Positions 1 to 9,628 of a DNA stretch of 64,000 nucleotides are shown in pieces. The first letter of the stretch is position 1. Each line of letters begins with the position of its first letter. This stretch comes from Hydrogenophaga sp. IBVHS1 (GTDB lineage Bacteria > Pseudomonadota > Gammaproteobacteria > Burkholderiales > Burkholderiaceae_C): contig NZ_NFUU01000001.1 of assembly GCF_002127265.1 (NCBI RefSeq), forward strand, positions 1,054,001 through 1,118,000. Direction: 5' to 3'. The notes under the pieces were generated by a model. That model made no database searches, was not told the DNA's origin, and saw only the letters and a program-made list of their open reading frames with translations. The position numbers and the translations under genes were made by a program.

Positions 1-1758
1 GAAGACGACGGACGCGGCATCCCTTTTGGCCTGCACCCGGAAGAAAAGGCCCCGGTGGTGGAGCTGGTGTTCACCCGGCTGCACGCGGGGGGCAAGTTCG
101 ACAAGGGCAAGGGCGGTGCCTACAGCTTCTCTGGCGGGTTGCATGGCGTGGGTGTGAGCGTCACCAATGCGCTCTCCACGCGCCTGGAGGTGGCCAGCTA
201 TCGCGAAGGTCAGGTGGCCCGGCTGGCGTTTTCCGCCGGCGACGTGATCGAGCCTCTGGTGCTCGCGCCCAAGGGTGAGGGCGACCGCAAGCAGGGCACC
301 ACCGTGCGCGCCTGGCCCGATGCCAAGTATTTCGAGTCAGCCGTCCTGCCCATGGCCGAACTCACGCACCTGCTGCGCAGCAAGGCCGTGCTCATGCCCG
401 GCGTCAGCGTCACGCTGGTGAACGAAAAGACCAAAGACGCGCAGACTTGGATTTACAAGGGCGGCCTGCGCGACTACCTGCAGCAGACCCTGAACGGCGA
501 CCCCGTGATCCCGCTGTTTGAGGGCGAGGGTTTTGCCGACAGCGGACACGACAGCTTTGCCGAAGGCGAGGGCGCCTCCTGGTGCGTGGCCTTTACCGAA
601 GACGGCCAGCCGGTGCGCGAGAGCTATGTGAACCTGATTCCCACGAGTGCCGGCGGCACGCACGAGAGCGGTCTGCGCGACGGGCTGTTCCAGGCCGTCA
701 AGGGCTTCATCGAGCTGCACGCGTTGCTGCCCAAGGGCGTGAAGCTGTTGCCCGAAGACGTGTTCGCGCGTGCCAGCTACGTGCTCTCCGCCAAGGTGCT
801 CGATCCCCAGTTCCAGGGCCAGATCAAGGAGCGCTTGAATTCGCGGGACGCGGTGCGCCTGGTCGGCAGCTTCGTGCGCCCTGCGCTCGAACTCTGGCTC
901 AACCAGCATGTCGATTACGGCAAGAAGCTCGCGGAACTCGCCATCAAGGCCGCGCAATTCCGGCAGAAGGCGGGCCAGAAGGTCGAGAAGCGCAAGGGCT
1001 CCGGCGTGGCCGTGCTGCCCGGCAAGCTTACCGACTGCGAGAGCAAGGACCTGGCGCACAACGAGGTGTTTCTGGTCGAAGGCGACTCGGCCGGTGGCAG
1101 CGCCAAGATGGGCCGCGACAAGGAAAGCCAGGCGGTGCTGCCGCTGCGCGGCAAGGTGCTCAACACCTGGGAGGTGGAGCGCGACCGGCTGTTCGCCAAC
1201 ACCGAGATCCACGACATCGCGGTCGCCATCGGCGTGGACCCGCACGGTCCCAACGACACGCCCGAACTTTCCGGCCTGCGCTACGGCAAGGTCTGCATCC
1301 TCAGCGATGCCGACGTGGACGGCTCGCACATCCAGGTGCTGTTGCTCACCTTGTTCTTCCGGCATTTCCCCAAGCTCATCGAAACCGGCCATGTGTTTGT
1401 GGCGCGCCCGCCGCTGTTCCGGGTGGACATTCCCGCGCGCGGCAAGAAGCCGGCCGCCAAGCAGTACGCGCTGGACGAAGGCGAGCTGCACGCCATCCTG
1501 GACAAATGTGGCAAGGACGGCGTGCCCAGGGACAAGTGCCAGATCAGCCGCTTCAAAGGCCTGGGCGAGATGAGCGCCGAGCAGCTGTGGGACACCACCC
1601 TCAACCCCGACACCCGACGCCTCATGCCCGTGGTGCTCGGCGCCATCGACTTTGCCGGCACCGAAGCCCTCATCACCAAGCTCATGGGCAAGGGCGAAGC
1701 CGCCTCACGCCGGGAGTTGATGGAGTTGCATGGCGACTCGGTAGAAATCGATATCTGA
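1..1758 (+). CDS. parE: DNA topoisomerase IV subunit B (ParE), 5' end outside window
   Basis: ATPase subunit of topoisomerase IV, which decatenates daughter chromosomes together with ParC. The frame is open from base 1, so the N-terminus lies to the left. The visible part starts at the GHKL ATP-lid box (DDGRGIP), continues with the second glycine box (GLHGVG) and the transducer domain, then the TOPRIM domain with EGDSAGGSA and the metal-binding DADVDGSH, and ends with the RFKGLGEM motif of type II topoisomerase B subunits. The protein lacks the long insert typical of gyrase B, and parC follows 10 bases downstream, which settles ParE over GyrB. It stops at 1758. Confidence 0.96.
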   Translation, partial: EDDGRGIPFGLHPEEKAPVVELVFTRLHAGGKFDKGKGGAYSFSGGLHGVGVSVTNALSTRLEVASYREGQVARLAFSAGDVIEPLVLAPKGEGDRKQGTTVRAWPDAKYFESAVLPMAELTHLLRSKAVLMPGVSVTLVNEKTKDAQTWIYKGGLRDYLQQTLNGDPVIPLFEGEGFADSGHDSFAEGEGASWCVAFTEDGQPVRESYVNLIPTSAGGTHESGLRDGLFQAVKGFIELHALLPKGVKLLPEDVFARASYVLSAKVLDPQFQGQIKERLNSRDAVRLVGSFVRPALELWLNQHVDYGKKLAELAIKAAQFRQKAGQKVEKRKGSGVAVLPGKLTDCESKDLAHNEVFLVEGDSAGGSAKMGRDKESQAVLPLRGKVLNTWEVERDRLFANTEIHDIAVAIGVDPHGPNDTPELSGLRYGKVCILSDADVDGSHIQVLLLTLFFRHFPKLIETGHVFVARPPLFRVDIPARGKKPAAKQYALDEGELHAILDKCGKDGVPRDKCQISRFKGLGEMSAEQLWDTTLNPDTRRLMPVVLGAIDFAGTEALITKLMGKGEAASRRELMELHGDSVEIDI

Positions 1759-1768
1759 ATCTGAAGTC

Positions 1769-4120
1769 ATGTCCGACCTGAACACACCCGAACTGCCACT
1801 GTCCGAGCCGGACGATGGCATGAACCTCGCCAACTACGCCCAGCGCGCCTACCTCGAATACGCGCTCTCGGTCGTGAAAGGCCGTGCCCTGCCCGACGTG
1901 TGTGACGGCCAGAAGCCGGTGCAGCGGCGCATTCTCTACAGCATGGACCGCATGGGGCTGGGTTTTTCCGGTCCCAACAACAACACGGCAGCCCGGCCGG
2001 TGAAGAGTGCGCGCGTGGTGGGCGACGTGCTGGGTCGTTTTCATCCGCACGGTGACCAGGCCGCCTACGACGCGCTGGTGCGCATGGCGCAGGACTTCGC
2101 GCAGCGCTACCCGCTGATCGACGGCCAGGGCAATTTCGGCAGCCGCGATGGCGATGGCGCTGCGGCCATGCGCTACACCGAAGCCCGGCTGGCGAAGATC
2201 ACCACGCTGCTGCTCGACGAGATCGACGAAGGCACGGTGGACTTTGTGCCCAACTACGATGGTTCCACCATCGAGCCCAGGCAGCTGCCGGCGCGCCTGC
2301 CGTTCAACCTGCTCAATGGCGCCTCGGGCATCGCCGTGGGGCTGGCCACCGAGATCCCCAGCCACAACCTGCGCGAAGTCGCCGATGCCTGCGTGGCTCT
2401 GATCAAGAGCCCGAAGCTCACCGATGACGAGCTCTTCGCCATCCTGCCCGGGCCCGATTACCCCGGCGGCGGTCAGATCATCAGCCCGGCCGGCGACATC
2501 GCCGATGCCTACCGCACCGGGCGCGGCAGCTTGAAGGTGCGAGCGCGCTGGAAGATTGAAGACCTCGCGCGCGGCCAGTGGCAACTGGTGGTGACCGAGC
2601 TGCCCCCTGGCGTGAGCACGCAGCGCGTGCTGGAGGAAATCGAGGAGCTCACCAACCCCAAGGTGAAGGCCGGCAAGAAGGCGTTGTCGCAGGAGCAGAC
2701 GCAGCTCAAGGCCAGCATCCTGATGGTGCTCGATGGCGTGCGCGACGAGTCGAGCAAGGACGCGCCGGTGCGCCTGATGTTCGAACCCAAGAGCAGCCGC
2801 ATCGAGCAGCAGGAACTCATCACCGCACTGCTGGCGCACACCAGCCTGGAAACCTCGGCGCCGATCAACCTCACCATGGTCGGACTCGATGGCCGGCCGA
2901 CGCAGAAATCGCTGCGGCAGATGCTGACCGAGTGGATCGAATTCCGCCAGGTCACCATCACGCGCCGCTCGCAGCACCGTCTCACCAAGGTGCTGGACCG
3001 CATCCACATCCTTGAAGGCCGGCAGCTTGTGCTGCTCAACATCGATGAAGTGATTGCGATCATCCGGCAGAGCGATGAGCCCAAGGCCGCGCTGATCGAG
3101 CGTTTCAAGCTCAGCGACCGGCAGGCCGAAGACATTCTTGAAATCCGGCTGCGCCAGCTCGCACGGCTCGAAGCCATCAAGATCGAGCAGGAACTCAAGT
3201 CGCTGAAAGAAGAGCAGGGCAAGCTGGAAGACATTCTGGCGAATCCGGGCAGCCTCAAGCGCCTGATGGTCAAAGAGATCGAGGCCGACGCCAAGACCTT
3301 CGCCGATGCGCGCCGCACGCTGATCCAGACCGAGAAAAAGGCGGTGGCCGAGATCAAGGTGGTGGACGAGCCGGTGACGGTGGTGGTCTCCAGCAAGGGC
3401 TGGGTGCGCGCGCGCACCGGTCATGGCCACGAGGCCGGCAGCTTCGCCTTCAAGGCGGGCGACGGCCTTTACGGCACCTTCGAGTGCCGCACGGTGGACA
3501 CGCTCATCACTTTCGGCAGCAATGGCCGCGTGTATTCCGTGCCTGTGGCCAGCCTGCCCGGCGCGCGAGGCGACGGCCAGCCCATCACCACGCTGATTGA
3601 ACTCGAAAGCGGCACCCAGCCACTGCACTATTTCGCCGGCCCCGCCAACGCCGCCCTGCTGCTCAGCAGCACCGGTGGTTACGGTTTTCTGGCCACGGTG
3701 GACAACATGGTCTCGCGCCAGCGCGGCGGAAAAACCTTTATCAATCTGGGTGAGGGCGAGGTGCCGTGCGCGCCGTCGCATGCCGCGTTTACATCGGGAG
3801 GTCAGCCGCTGGTGCCGGCCACGCACATCTGCTGCGCGTCCACGGGCGGACGCATCCTCACCTTTGAAATCAGCGAACTCAAGATGATGGAGAAAGGCGG
3901 GCGCGGCCTGATGCTGCTCGATCTGGAACCCAAGGACACCCTGGCGGGTGCAGCCGCCTATACGCGCAGCGTGAAGATCGAAGGCATTGGCCGCGGTGGC
4001 AAGGAACGAGACGAAACGCTGGAAATTCGCAGCCTGAACAACGCTCGCGCGGCACGCGCTCGCAAGGGCAAGGCGGCCGACCTCGGCTTCAAGCCGAACC
4101 GGATCACGCGGGTGGAGTAG
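1769..4120 (+). CDS. parC: DNA topoisomerase IV subunit A (ParC)
   Basis: Breakage-reunion subunit of topoisomerase IV, 783 residues. The catalytic tyrosine is Tyr136 in the [10 protein letters not shown] motif. The winged-helix/tower region follows, then a beta-pinwheel C-terminal domain from about residue 500. In the quinolone-determining loop ([11 protein letters not shown], about residues 92-102) the positions matching E. coli Ser80 and Glu84 are Gln97 and Asp101. parE ends 10 bases upstream, so the two are cotranscribed. The stop codon overlaps by one base the GTG start of the next gene, suggesting translational coupling. Confidence 0.97.
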   Translation: MSDLNTPELPLSEPDDGMNLANYAQRAYLEYALSVVKGRALPDVCDGQKPVQRRILYSMDRMGLGFSGPNNNTAARPVKSARVVGDVLGRFHPHGDQAAYDALVRMAQDFAQRYPLIDGQGNFGSRDGDGAAAMRYTEARLAKITTLLLDEIDEGTVDFVPNYDGSTIEPRQLPARLPFNLLNGASGIAVGLATEIPSHNLREVADACVALIKSPKLTDDELFAILPGPDYPGGGQIISPAGDIADAYRTGRGSLKVRARWKIEDLARGQWQLVVTELPPGVSTQRVLEEIEELTNPKVKAGKKALSQEQTQLKASILMVLDGVRDESSKDAPVRLMFEPKSSRIEQQELITALLAHTSLETSAPINLTMVGLDGRPTQKSLRQMLTEWIEFRQVTITRRSQHRLTKVLDRIHILEGRQLVLLNIDEVIAIIRQSDEPKAALIERFKLSDRQAEDILEIRLRQLARLEAIKIEQELKSLKEEQGKLEDILANPGSLKRLMVKEIEADAKTFADARRTLIQTEKKAVAEIKVVDEPVTVVVSSKGWVRARTGHGHEAGSFAFKAGDGLYGTFECRTVDTLITFGSNGRVYSVPVASLPGARGDGQPITTLIELESGTQPLHYFAGPANAALLLSSTGGYGFLATVDNMVSRQRGGKTFINLGEGEVPCAPSHAAFTSGGQPLVPATHICCASTGGRILTFEISELKMMEKGGRGLMLLDLEPKDTLAGAAAYTRSVKIEGIGRGGKERDETLEIRSLNNARAARARKGKAADLGFKPNRITRVE

Positions 4121-5220
4121 TGGCGCGTTCGCCCACTCTGGACGATCTGCGCCGCTACGCGATCGCGCGCAGCCTGTTCAAGCCGGTGAGCTTGCCGGCA
4201 GCGATGCGCCGGCTGGGCTTCGTGCAGGCCGATCCCATGCGCGCACCGGCCCGCGCGCAAGACCTTATCCTTTTCCAGCGCGTGAGCGACTACCGCGCCG
4301 GCGACTTGGAGCGCCGCTACGAGCGCCTGGGCATCGAGGAAGACGCGTTCGTCAACTACGGCTTCGTACAGCGCGAGATGCTGGCCTTGCTGCACCCGCG
4401 CACGCCGCGCAACCCTTGGGACGCTGCCACGATGCTACGCGCGCAGGAGGTGCTGGCCTTTGTGCAGGAGCGTGGTGTGGTGCATCCCCGTGAGGTGGGC
4501 GAAGCCTTCGTTCATCACGGCCGGGTGGCCGGATACTGGGGCGGTGAACTCAATGCCAGCACCCGCCTGCTGGAGAACATGCACCACCACGGCTGGCTGC
4601 GCGTGCGCCGCCGCGACGCGGGAACACGGGTGTACGAGGCAGTGAAACACGCCGAACAGGACGAAAGCCCAGCGGCGCGCCGGGTGCGCGCCGAGGCGCT
4701 GGTCGACGCCATCGTGGCGCTCTACGCGCCCATTCCTTCACCCAGCCTGGGCTACCTGGTGACGCTGCTGCGTTACGGCGCACCGCATCTGTCGCTGGAA
4801 ACGCGTGCGGTGGTGAAGGCGGCACGCGAACGCTACGGCCACGCCGTGGTCGACGGCATCACGTGGTTCTGGCCCGCCGACGAAAACCCGGCTTCACGCC
4901 GCCACCAGCCCGGCGAGGGCGTGCGGCTGCTCGCCCCGTTCGATCCCGTGGTGTGGGACCGGCGGCGCTTTGAAATGCTCTGGAACTGGGCCTACCGCTT
5001 CGAGGCCTATGTGCCTGCGGCCAGGCGCACCATGGGCCACTACGCGCTACCGGTGCTGTGGGGCGAACAGATGGTCGGCTGGGCCAACCTGCGCAAGGAA
5101 CGCGGCCGGCTCACGCACCAGTTGGGCCTTGCCACCACACGCCCGCGCGATGTGGGTTTCCGGCGAGCGCTGGATGAAGAACTGGCGCGTTTCGAGGTCT
5201 TCCTCACTCAAGAGAACTGA
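4120..5220 (+). CDS. Winged-helix DNA glycosylase of the AlkX/YcaQ (HTH_42) family
   Basis: A 366-residue protein of the YcaQ/AlkZ superfamily, monofunctional DNA glycosylases built from tandem winged helices that unhook alkylated or crosslinked bases. The N-terminus shows the family signature around LGFVQADPMRAPARAQDLIL (about residues 24-43). The QAD triplet fits the Q-x-D catalytic motif of the AlkX/YcaQ branch rather than the Q-x-Q motif of AlkZ. The start is GTG at 4120, sharing one base with the parC stop. A GTG start next to topoisomerase genes suggests readthrough expression. No crosslink-repair partner is visible. Substrate range is inferred from the family. Confidence 0.85.
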   Translation: MARSPTLDDLRRYAIARSLFKPVSLPAAMRRLGFVQADPMRAPARAQDLILFQRVSDYRAGDLERRYERLGIEEDAFVNYGFVQREMLALLHPRTPRNPWDAATMLRAQEVLAFVQERGVVHPREVGEAFVHHGRVAGYWGGELNASTRLLENMHHHGWLRVRRRDAGTRVYEAVKHAEQDESPAARRVRAEALVDAIVALYAPIPSPSLGYLVTLLRYGAPHLSLETRAVVKAARERYGHAVVDGITWFWPADENPASRRHQPGEGVRLLAPFDPVVWDRRRFEMLWNWAYRFEAYVPAARRTMGHYALPVLWGEQMVGWANLRKERGRLTHQLGLATTRPRDVGFRRALDEELARFEVFLTQEN

Positions 5221-5222
5221 AC

Positions 5223-5402
5223 ATGGAAAACGGTGAATGGATCGGCCTGGTGGTTGCAGCGGTGGTGGCGGCGCTGTCGTTTGGCGTGGCGCGCTGGGCG
5301 GTGCGCCACTTCGCCAGTCGGCATGCTGCCAAAGACCAGGCCGTCGCGCAATCCACCCAGAGCCGGCAGGTGCGCCGCGCGAGCGAACGCCGCAGGAAGT
5401 AA
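5223..5402 (+). CDS. Small single-span membrane protein, function unknown
   Basis: A 59-residue frame begins ATG two bases after the preceding stop. Residues about 7-23 form one hydrophobic segment (WIGLVVAAVVAALSFGV). The rest is hydrophilic, with a very basic end (SRQVRRASERRRK), so a single-span protein with a positively charged cytoplasmic tail is likely. The close spacing suggests it is the last gene of the parE-parC-glycosylase transcript. I recognise no family. The convergent RidA gene ends 6 bases away. Confidence 0.6.
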   Translation: MENGEWIGLVVAAVVAALSFGVARWAVRHFASRHAAKDQAVAQSTQSRQVRRASERRRK

Positions 5403-5407
5403 CTCGC

Positions 5408-5875
5408 TTACGCGAGCTCGGCAATCAGCTCGATCTCCACACAAGCGCCCATCGGCAGCTGCGCCACGCCAAACGCACTGCGCGCATGCGCACCGGCTGG
5501 GCCAAACACCTGGCCGATGAGTTCGCTGCAGCCGTTGGTGACCAGATGCTGCTCGGTGTAGGTGGCCGTCGAGTTGACCAGGCTGAGCACCTTGACGATG
5601 CGTTTGACGTCGTCCAGCGTCTTGCCGGCGGCGAGGCAGGCGGCGGAGAGCGTGCCCATGAGGTCGATGGCCACGGCGCGGGCGGCGGCCTTGCCTTCTT
5701 CGGTGGTCATCGTGAGGCCCAGCTGCCCGACCCAGGGCTTGCCGTCTTGTCTGGCAATGTGTCCGCTGAGGAAGATCAGCTTGCCTGTCTGCACAAAGGG
5801 CACGTAGGCGGCGGCGGGCACGGAGACGGGGGGCAGGGTGATGCCGAGGCTCTTGAGCTTTTCGTGAACGGACAT
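5408..5875 (-). CDS. RidA-family enamine/imine deaminase-like protein
   Basis: A 155-residue member of the YjgF/YER057c/UK114 family, cytosolic trimers that in the best-studied cases hydrolyse reactive 2-aminoacrylate and related imines. Family landmarks are GKLIFLSGHIA near residue 31, a VLSLVNSTATYTEQHLV core near residue 96, and Arg132 in HARSAFGV, matching the substrate-carboxylate arginine of active RidA. The length and sequence fit the COG0251 subfamily with an extended N-terminus rather than canonical 127-residue RidA. It stands alone, with the next minus-strand gene 76 bases downstream. Confidence 0.88.
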   Translation of the reverse strand: MSVHEKLKSLGITLPPVSVPAAAYVPFVQTGKLIFLSGHIARQDGKPWVGQLGLTMTTEEGKAAARAVAIDLMGTLSAACLAAGKTLDDVKRIVKVLSLVNSTATYTEQHLVTNGCSELIGQVFGPAGAHARSAFGVAQLPMGACVEIELIAELA

Positions 5876-5952
5876 GGTGATCTCCAGAAGAATGAGCGGG
5901 TCATTCTATCGGTGGGGTGGCTGACATACCCCTCCGCCGGACGCCGCCGAAC

Positions 5953-6936
5953 TCAGGCGGGCGTGATGGAGGCGAGTTCGGCCAGTTCGTCGGGTGGCGC
6001 CACCGTGACGGCCACCGAGAGGGTGTGGCGCGCGCCGCTCTGGATGACGCCGCGCATGGGCGAGATATCGCCGAAGTCGCGCCCGGTGGCGAGCGTCACG
6101 TAGTCCTCGCCCGGGCTGCCCCAGCCGCACCGGTTGTTGGTGGGGTCGAAATCGAACCAGGCGCCTCCAGCGGCGCTGTCGTTCTCCTTCTCGTTCTCGT
6201 TGTCGTTGCCTTCGGCCGCCAGGGGCACATACACCGACACCCAGGCATGCGATGCGTCCGCGCCGATCAGCCGAGGCCGGCCCGGCGGCGGGCGCGTGAG
6301 CAGGTAGCCGCTCACGTAGCGCGCGGGCAAACCCAGGCTGCGCAGGCAGCCAATCATGATGTGCGCAAAGTCCTGGCACACGCCCTTTCGCTGCTCCAGC
6401 GCTTCGACCGCGGGCGTGTTCACCTCGGTGCTGTCAGTCTCGTAGGTCAGCTCCGTGTGGATGTGTTCCATCAAGGCGCGCGCGGCTTCCAGCGCGGGCA
6501 GTCCTGGCTTGACCACGGGCCGCGCGAAGTCTGCAAAGTGATCGTCGCGCGGCGCGTAGGGTGACGGAAACAGGAATTCGCTCGCCGGATCAAAGGGCGC
6601 GAGCGCGCGGTAACGGAAGTGCTCGCGCACGCGTTCCCAGCTCATGCCGCGCCAGGGTGGCCCCAGCGGCAGCGGCTCCGGCGCATGTGTACTCACGAGG
6701 CTGTCCGCCTCCACCGTCAGCACGGCGTGGTGCGACTGCAGCGAGAAAAAGGTGCGCTGGTTGCCGAACACGTCGGTGGTGTTGCTGCGCGCTGCCGGTT
6801 CGGGGTCGATGCGCAGTTCGTGCTGCAGCACCTGCTGCGTGGGTGTGTCCACCGGGCGCAGGTGCACCATGTGCTGCGCCAGGTCGATCGCCGCGTGGTA
6901 GCGGTAGCGCGTGCGGTGAACGATGCGCAGGAGCAT
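5953..6936 (-). CDS. Bacterial transglutaminase-like cysteine protease-fold protein
   Basis: A 327-residue protein with a bacterial transglutaminase N-terminal domain (MLLRIVHRTRYRY onwards) and a transglutaminase core carrying a papain-like triad: Cys187 (GVCQDFAH), His230 (ASHAWVSV) and an Asp at 262/264 (WFDFDPTN). These cytosolic proteins co-occur with alpha-E and circularly permuted ATP-grasp proteins. The predicted role is hydrolysis or transfer on amide-linked peptides. I chose the ATG at 6936, one base after the stop of the upstream gene (TGA-C-ATG); longer upstream extensions only read through that gene. Third gene of the 13135-5953 operon. Confidence 0.88.
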   Translation of the reverse strand: MLLRIVHRTRYRYHAAIDLAQHMVHLRPVDTPTQQVLQHELRIDPEPAARSNTTDVFGNQRTFFSLQSHHAVLTVEADSLVSTHAPEPLPLGPPWRGMSWERVREHFRYRALAPFDPASEFLFPSPYAPRDDHFADFARPVVKPGLPALEAARALMEHIHTELTYETDSTEVNTPAVEALEQRKGVCQDFAHIMIGCLRSLGLPARYVSGYLLTRPPPGRPRLIGADASHAWVSVYVPLAAEGNDNENEKENDSAAGGAWFDFDPTNNRCGWGSPGEDYVTLATGRDFGDISPMRGVIQSGARHTLSVAVTVAPPDELAELASITPA

Positions 6937-6937
6937 G

Positions 6938-9601
6938 TCAGGCACCCAGGCTCTGGTTGCGCTGATCCGCGTGACTGAAGTGCAAACGCGTGAGTTCGTT
7001 CGACAGGTCCACCGCGGCGGCCTCGCATTCGTCGAGCAACGTTGCCAGGTCGCTCCAGGTTCGCAACCCGTCGGGGCTGCGCTGCCAGTTGCTGAGGTCG
7101 GGCAGTACCCAGGTGTCGGGGTTGGGCAGGTTGCGTGCCAGCACCGCATCTTGCGGGGTGGCGCTTTGGGCCAGCTTGGCCAGGCGCGAACGCAGCGTCT
7201 GCACCACCCACGCCAGCGAACGCGGGTTGTCCCGGTCCATCACGAGCAGGTCGATCAGTGCCACCATGTCGCGGCGCTGCTGGTACTGCGCGTGGAAGGT
7301 GATGGTGCTGTCGAACAGCGCCACCACCGCCTCGAAACCGGCCGAGTCGTGCACGCAGCGGTGTTCCAGACCCAGCGAGAGCGCTCGCGAGAGGGTGATG
7401 AGGCGCTCGATGTGGCGACCCATGGAAAGCATGCGCCAGCCGTCGTCGCGCACCATGCGGTCGGTTTGCGAGCCGGTGATGGCGGCCAGCAGTTCGCTGG
7501 CGTTCTGCAGCGCCGTCATGGCCTCGGCCGTGGCGTACTCGGCGTCGGTCGAGAGTGCGGCGCACTCCTGCGCGAACGCAGTCTCCACGCGCTCGATGAG
7601 GCTCCAGTGCTCTTGCGAGAGGCGCTCGCGCACCTGCGAGGCCGCCAGTTTGAGCGCACGCAGGTTGAAGCCCACGCTCAGCGCCTGCGAGTCCAGCGGG
7701 GTATCGGGCTGGGGCGACAGCGAGGCGATCAGGCTGCGTGCGAACACACGCGGCGAGAGCGAGGCGCTGGGCACGTCGGGCAGCACCAGCGAGTTTTCTT
7801 GTGCGGCGTCGGAGAGCCAGGCCATGAGCGGGCGGGAACTCGGTTCTTCTCCACCCAGATGAGACAGTGCGATCTGTGCGAGGCGAATGCTGTTTTCTGC
7901 GCGCTCGGTGTAGCGGCCCAGCCAGAACAGGTTTTCGGCAGCACGGCTGGTGACCGGCCGTTTCTGCAGGGCCATCGACAACGTGCTCGGCGCCGACTGC
8001 AGCAGGCTGGTGTGGTCAACCGCGCCGTTGGTAACCACCCAGCAGTCGGCGCTGCTGCCGCCGCGCTGCATGGCGGCAATCAGTTCGCCGCGCGGTGCCA
8101 GCCGCACCAGGCCGCCGGGCAGCACACACCACGATTTCGGCCCGTTGGCCATTGCAAACACGCGCAACATCGCCGAGCGGGGGATCAGCCGCTCGCCCGA
8201 CCAGGTGGGCGTTTGCGACAGCGGCAGCCAGGACTGCACCGTGTAGTTGTCCGGGTGCCTTGCCATGCGGCCCGACCATTCGTCGAGCTGGCGCTCCCCC
8301 AGGCTCTGGCCCATCACCGTTTCCAGCTCCGAGCGCGGGTAGGTGGGCTTGATCACGCTGTCCTTGAGCAGCGGCAACACCTCGCGCAGCGCGGCGTCTT
8401 CACCGCACCACCAGGTGGCCAGCGAGGGCATGCTCAATTCTTCGCCCAGCAAGTGGCGGCTGATGGCGGGCAGAAAGCCCAGCAGCGCGCTCGATTCCAG
8501 CGGCGCCGAACCCGGCGCGTTGGCCAGCAGCAGGTTGCCCGCGCGCAGCACCTGCAGCAGGCCGGGCACGCCCAAGCGGGAGTCTGAGCGCAGTTCCAGC
8601 GGGTCGAGCCACTCATCGTCCAGCCGCTTGATGAGCGCGTGCACCGGCTCCAGGCCGCCAAGCGTTTTCAGGAACAGGCGCTGATCTCGCACCGTGAGGT
8701 CGTTGCCTTCAACCAGCGTGAGGCCGAGGTAGCGCGCGAGGTAAGCGTGTTCAAAGTAGGTTTCGTTGTAAGGGCCGGGTGTGAGCAGCGCAATGCGCGC
8801 GTTCTCGCCTTCGGGCGCCATGCGCTTGATGCCGTCCATGAGCGCGCGGTAGCTCGCGGCCAGGCGCTGCACCTTCATGCCGGCAAACGCCTTGGGGAAC
8901 TGGCGCGAGATCGCGATGCGGTTCTCCAGCAAATAGCCCAGGCCCGAAGGTGCCTGGGTGCGCTGGCCCACCACCCACCACTGGCCGTCGGGTCCCTGCG
9001 CCAGATCGAAGCCCACGATGTGCAGCCAGGTGTCACCCGGCGGGCGCACGCCCTGCATCGCCCGAAGGTAGCCGGGATGCCCCTGTACGAGCGCAGCGGG
9101 AAGCAGCGCTCGTTTGAGCAGTTCGCGCTCGCCATAGAGGTCGGCCATCATCGCGTTGAGCAGGCGCGTGCGTTGCAGCACGCCGGCCTCGATGCGCGCC
9201 CAATCCTGCGGGTCGATGATCTTGGGGAACAGATCCAGCGCCCATGGGCGTTCCAGACCGCGGGCCTTGTCGGCGTAGACGTTGTAGGTGACGCCGTTGT
9301 CGCGAATCTGGCGCTGCAGGTTTTCGCTGCGGCGGTTCAGGTCGGCAAAGCCGTCGGAGCCGATGTGATCGAAAAAGCTGGCCCAGGTGGGCGCCAGCTC
9401 GGGTGAGTCCGCCGCCCCCCCGACGCGCAACTCGTCGCGGTGGCCGGCATCGGCGGGCACCGCGAGCGAGAGCGCCCAGTCGCCGGGGGCACCTGGGCGC
9501 AGCTCGTCAAAAAGGGATTCGGTCGATTCGGGATTCACTGTTCCCGAGTATGCCCGTGGCGATGCGGCAGGGCCCATCCCCCCGGGGTCGCCTTGTTGCA
9601 T
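6938..9601 (-). CDS. Fusion of circularly permuted ATP-grasp domain and alpha-E domain
   Basis: An 887-residue protein. Residues to about 540 resemble the circularly permuted type 2 ATP-grasp family (DUF404/DUF407, e.g. TPGPYNETYFEHAYLA, KPTYPRSELE). From about residue 555 an all-helical alpha-E domain (DUF403) begins at AENLFWLGRYTERAENS. The same two domains are encoded by separate genes at 15725 and 17182, so this is a natural fusion of the pair. ATP-grasp enzymes form amide or peptide bonds; comparative work predicts peptide-tag or metabolite synthesis for this family, but no substrate is established. It lies 27 bases after the DUF2126 gene and 1 base before the transglutaminase. Confidence 0.9.
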   Translation of the reverse strand: MQQGDPGGMGPAASPRAYSGTVNPESTESLFDELRPGAPGDWALSLAVPADAGHRDELRVGGAADSPELAPTWASFFDHIGSDGFADLNRRSENLQRQIRDNGVTYNVYADKARGLERPWALDLFPKIIDPQDWARIEAGVLQRTRLLNAMMADLYGERELLKRALLPAALVQGHPGYLRAMQGVRPPGDTWLHIVGFDLAQGPDGQWWVVGQRTQAPSGLGYLLENRIAISRQFPKAFAGMKVQRLAASYRALMDGIKRMAPEGENARIALLTPGPYNETYFEHAYLARYLGLTLVEGNDLTVRDQRLFLKTLGGLEPVHALIKRLDDEWLDPLELRSDSRLGVPGLLQVLRAGNLLLANAPGSAPLESSALLGFLPAISRHLLGEELSMPSLATWWCGEDAALREVLPLLKDSVIKPTYPRSELETVMGQSLGERQLDEWSGRMARHPDNYTVQSWLPLSQTPTWSGERLIPRSAMLRVFAMANGPKSWCVLPGGLVRLAPRGELIAAMQRGGSSADCWVVTNGAVDHTSLLQSAPSTLSMALQKRPVTSRAAENLFWLGRYTERAENSIRLAQIALSHLGGEEPSSRPLMAWLSDAAQENSLVLPDVPSASLSPRVFARSLIASLSPQPDTPLDSQALSVGFNLRALKLAASQVRERLSQEHWSLIERVETAFAQECAALSTDAEYATAEAMTALQNASELLAAITGSQTDRMVRDDGWRMLSMGRHIERLITLSRALSLGLEHRCVHDSAGFEAVVALFDSTITFHAQYQQRRDMVALIDLLVMDRDNPRSLAWVVQTLRSRLAKLAQSATPQDAVLARNLPNPDTWVLPDLSNWQRSPDGLRTWSDLATLLDECEAAAVDLSNELTRLHFSHADQRNQSLGA

Positions 9602-9628
9602 CCTTCACACAGCCCCGGTTCGCCCGGT

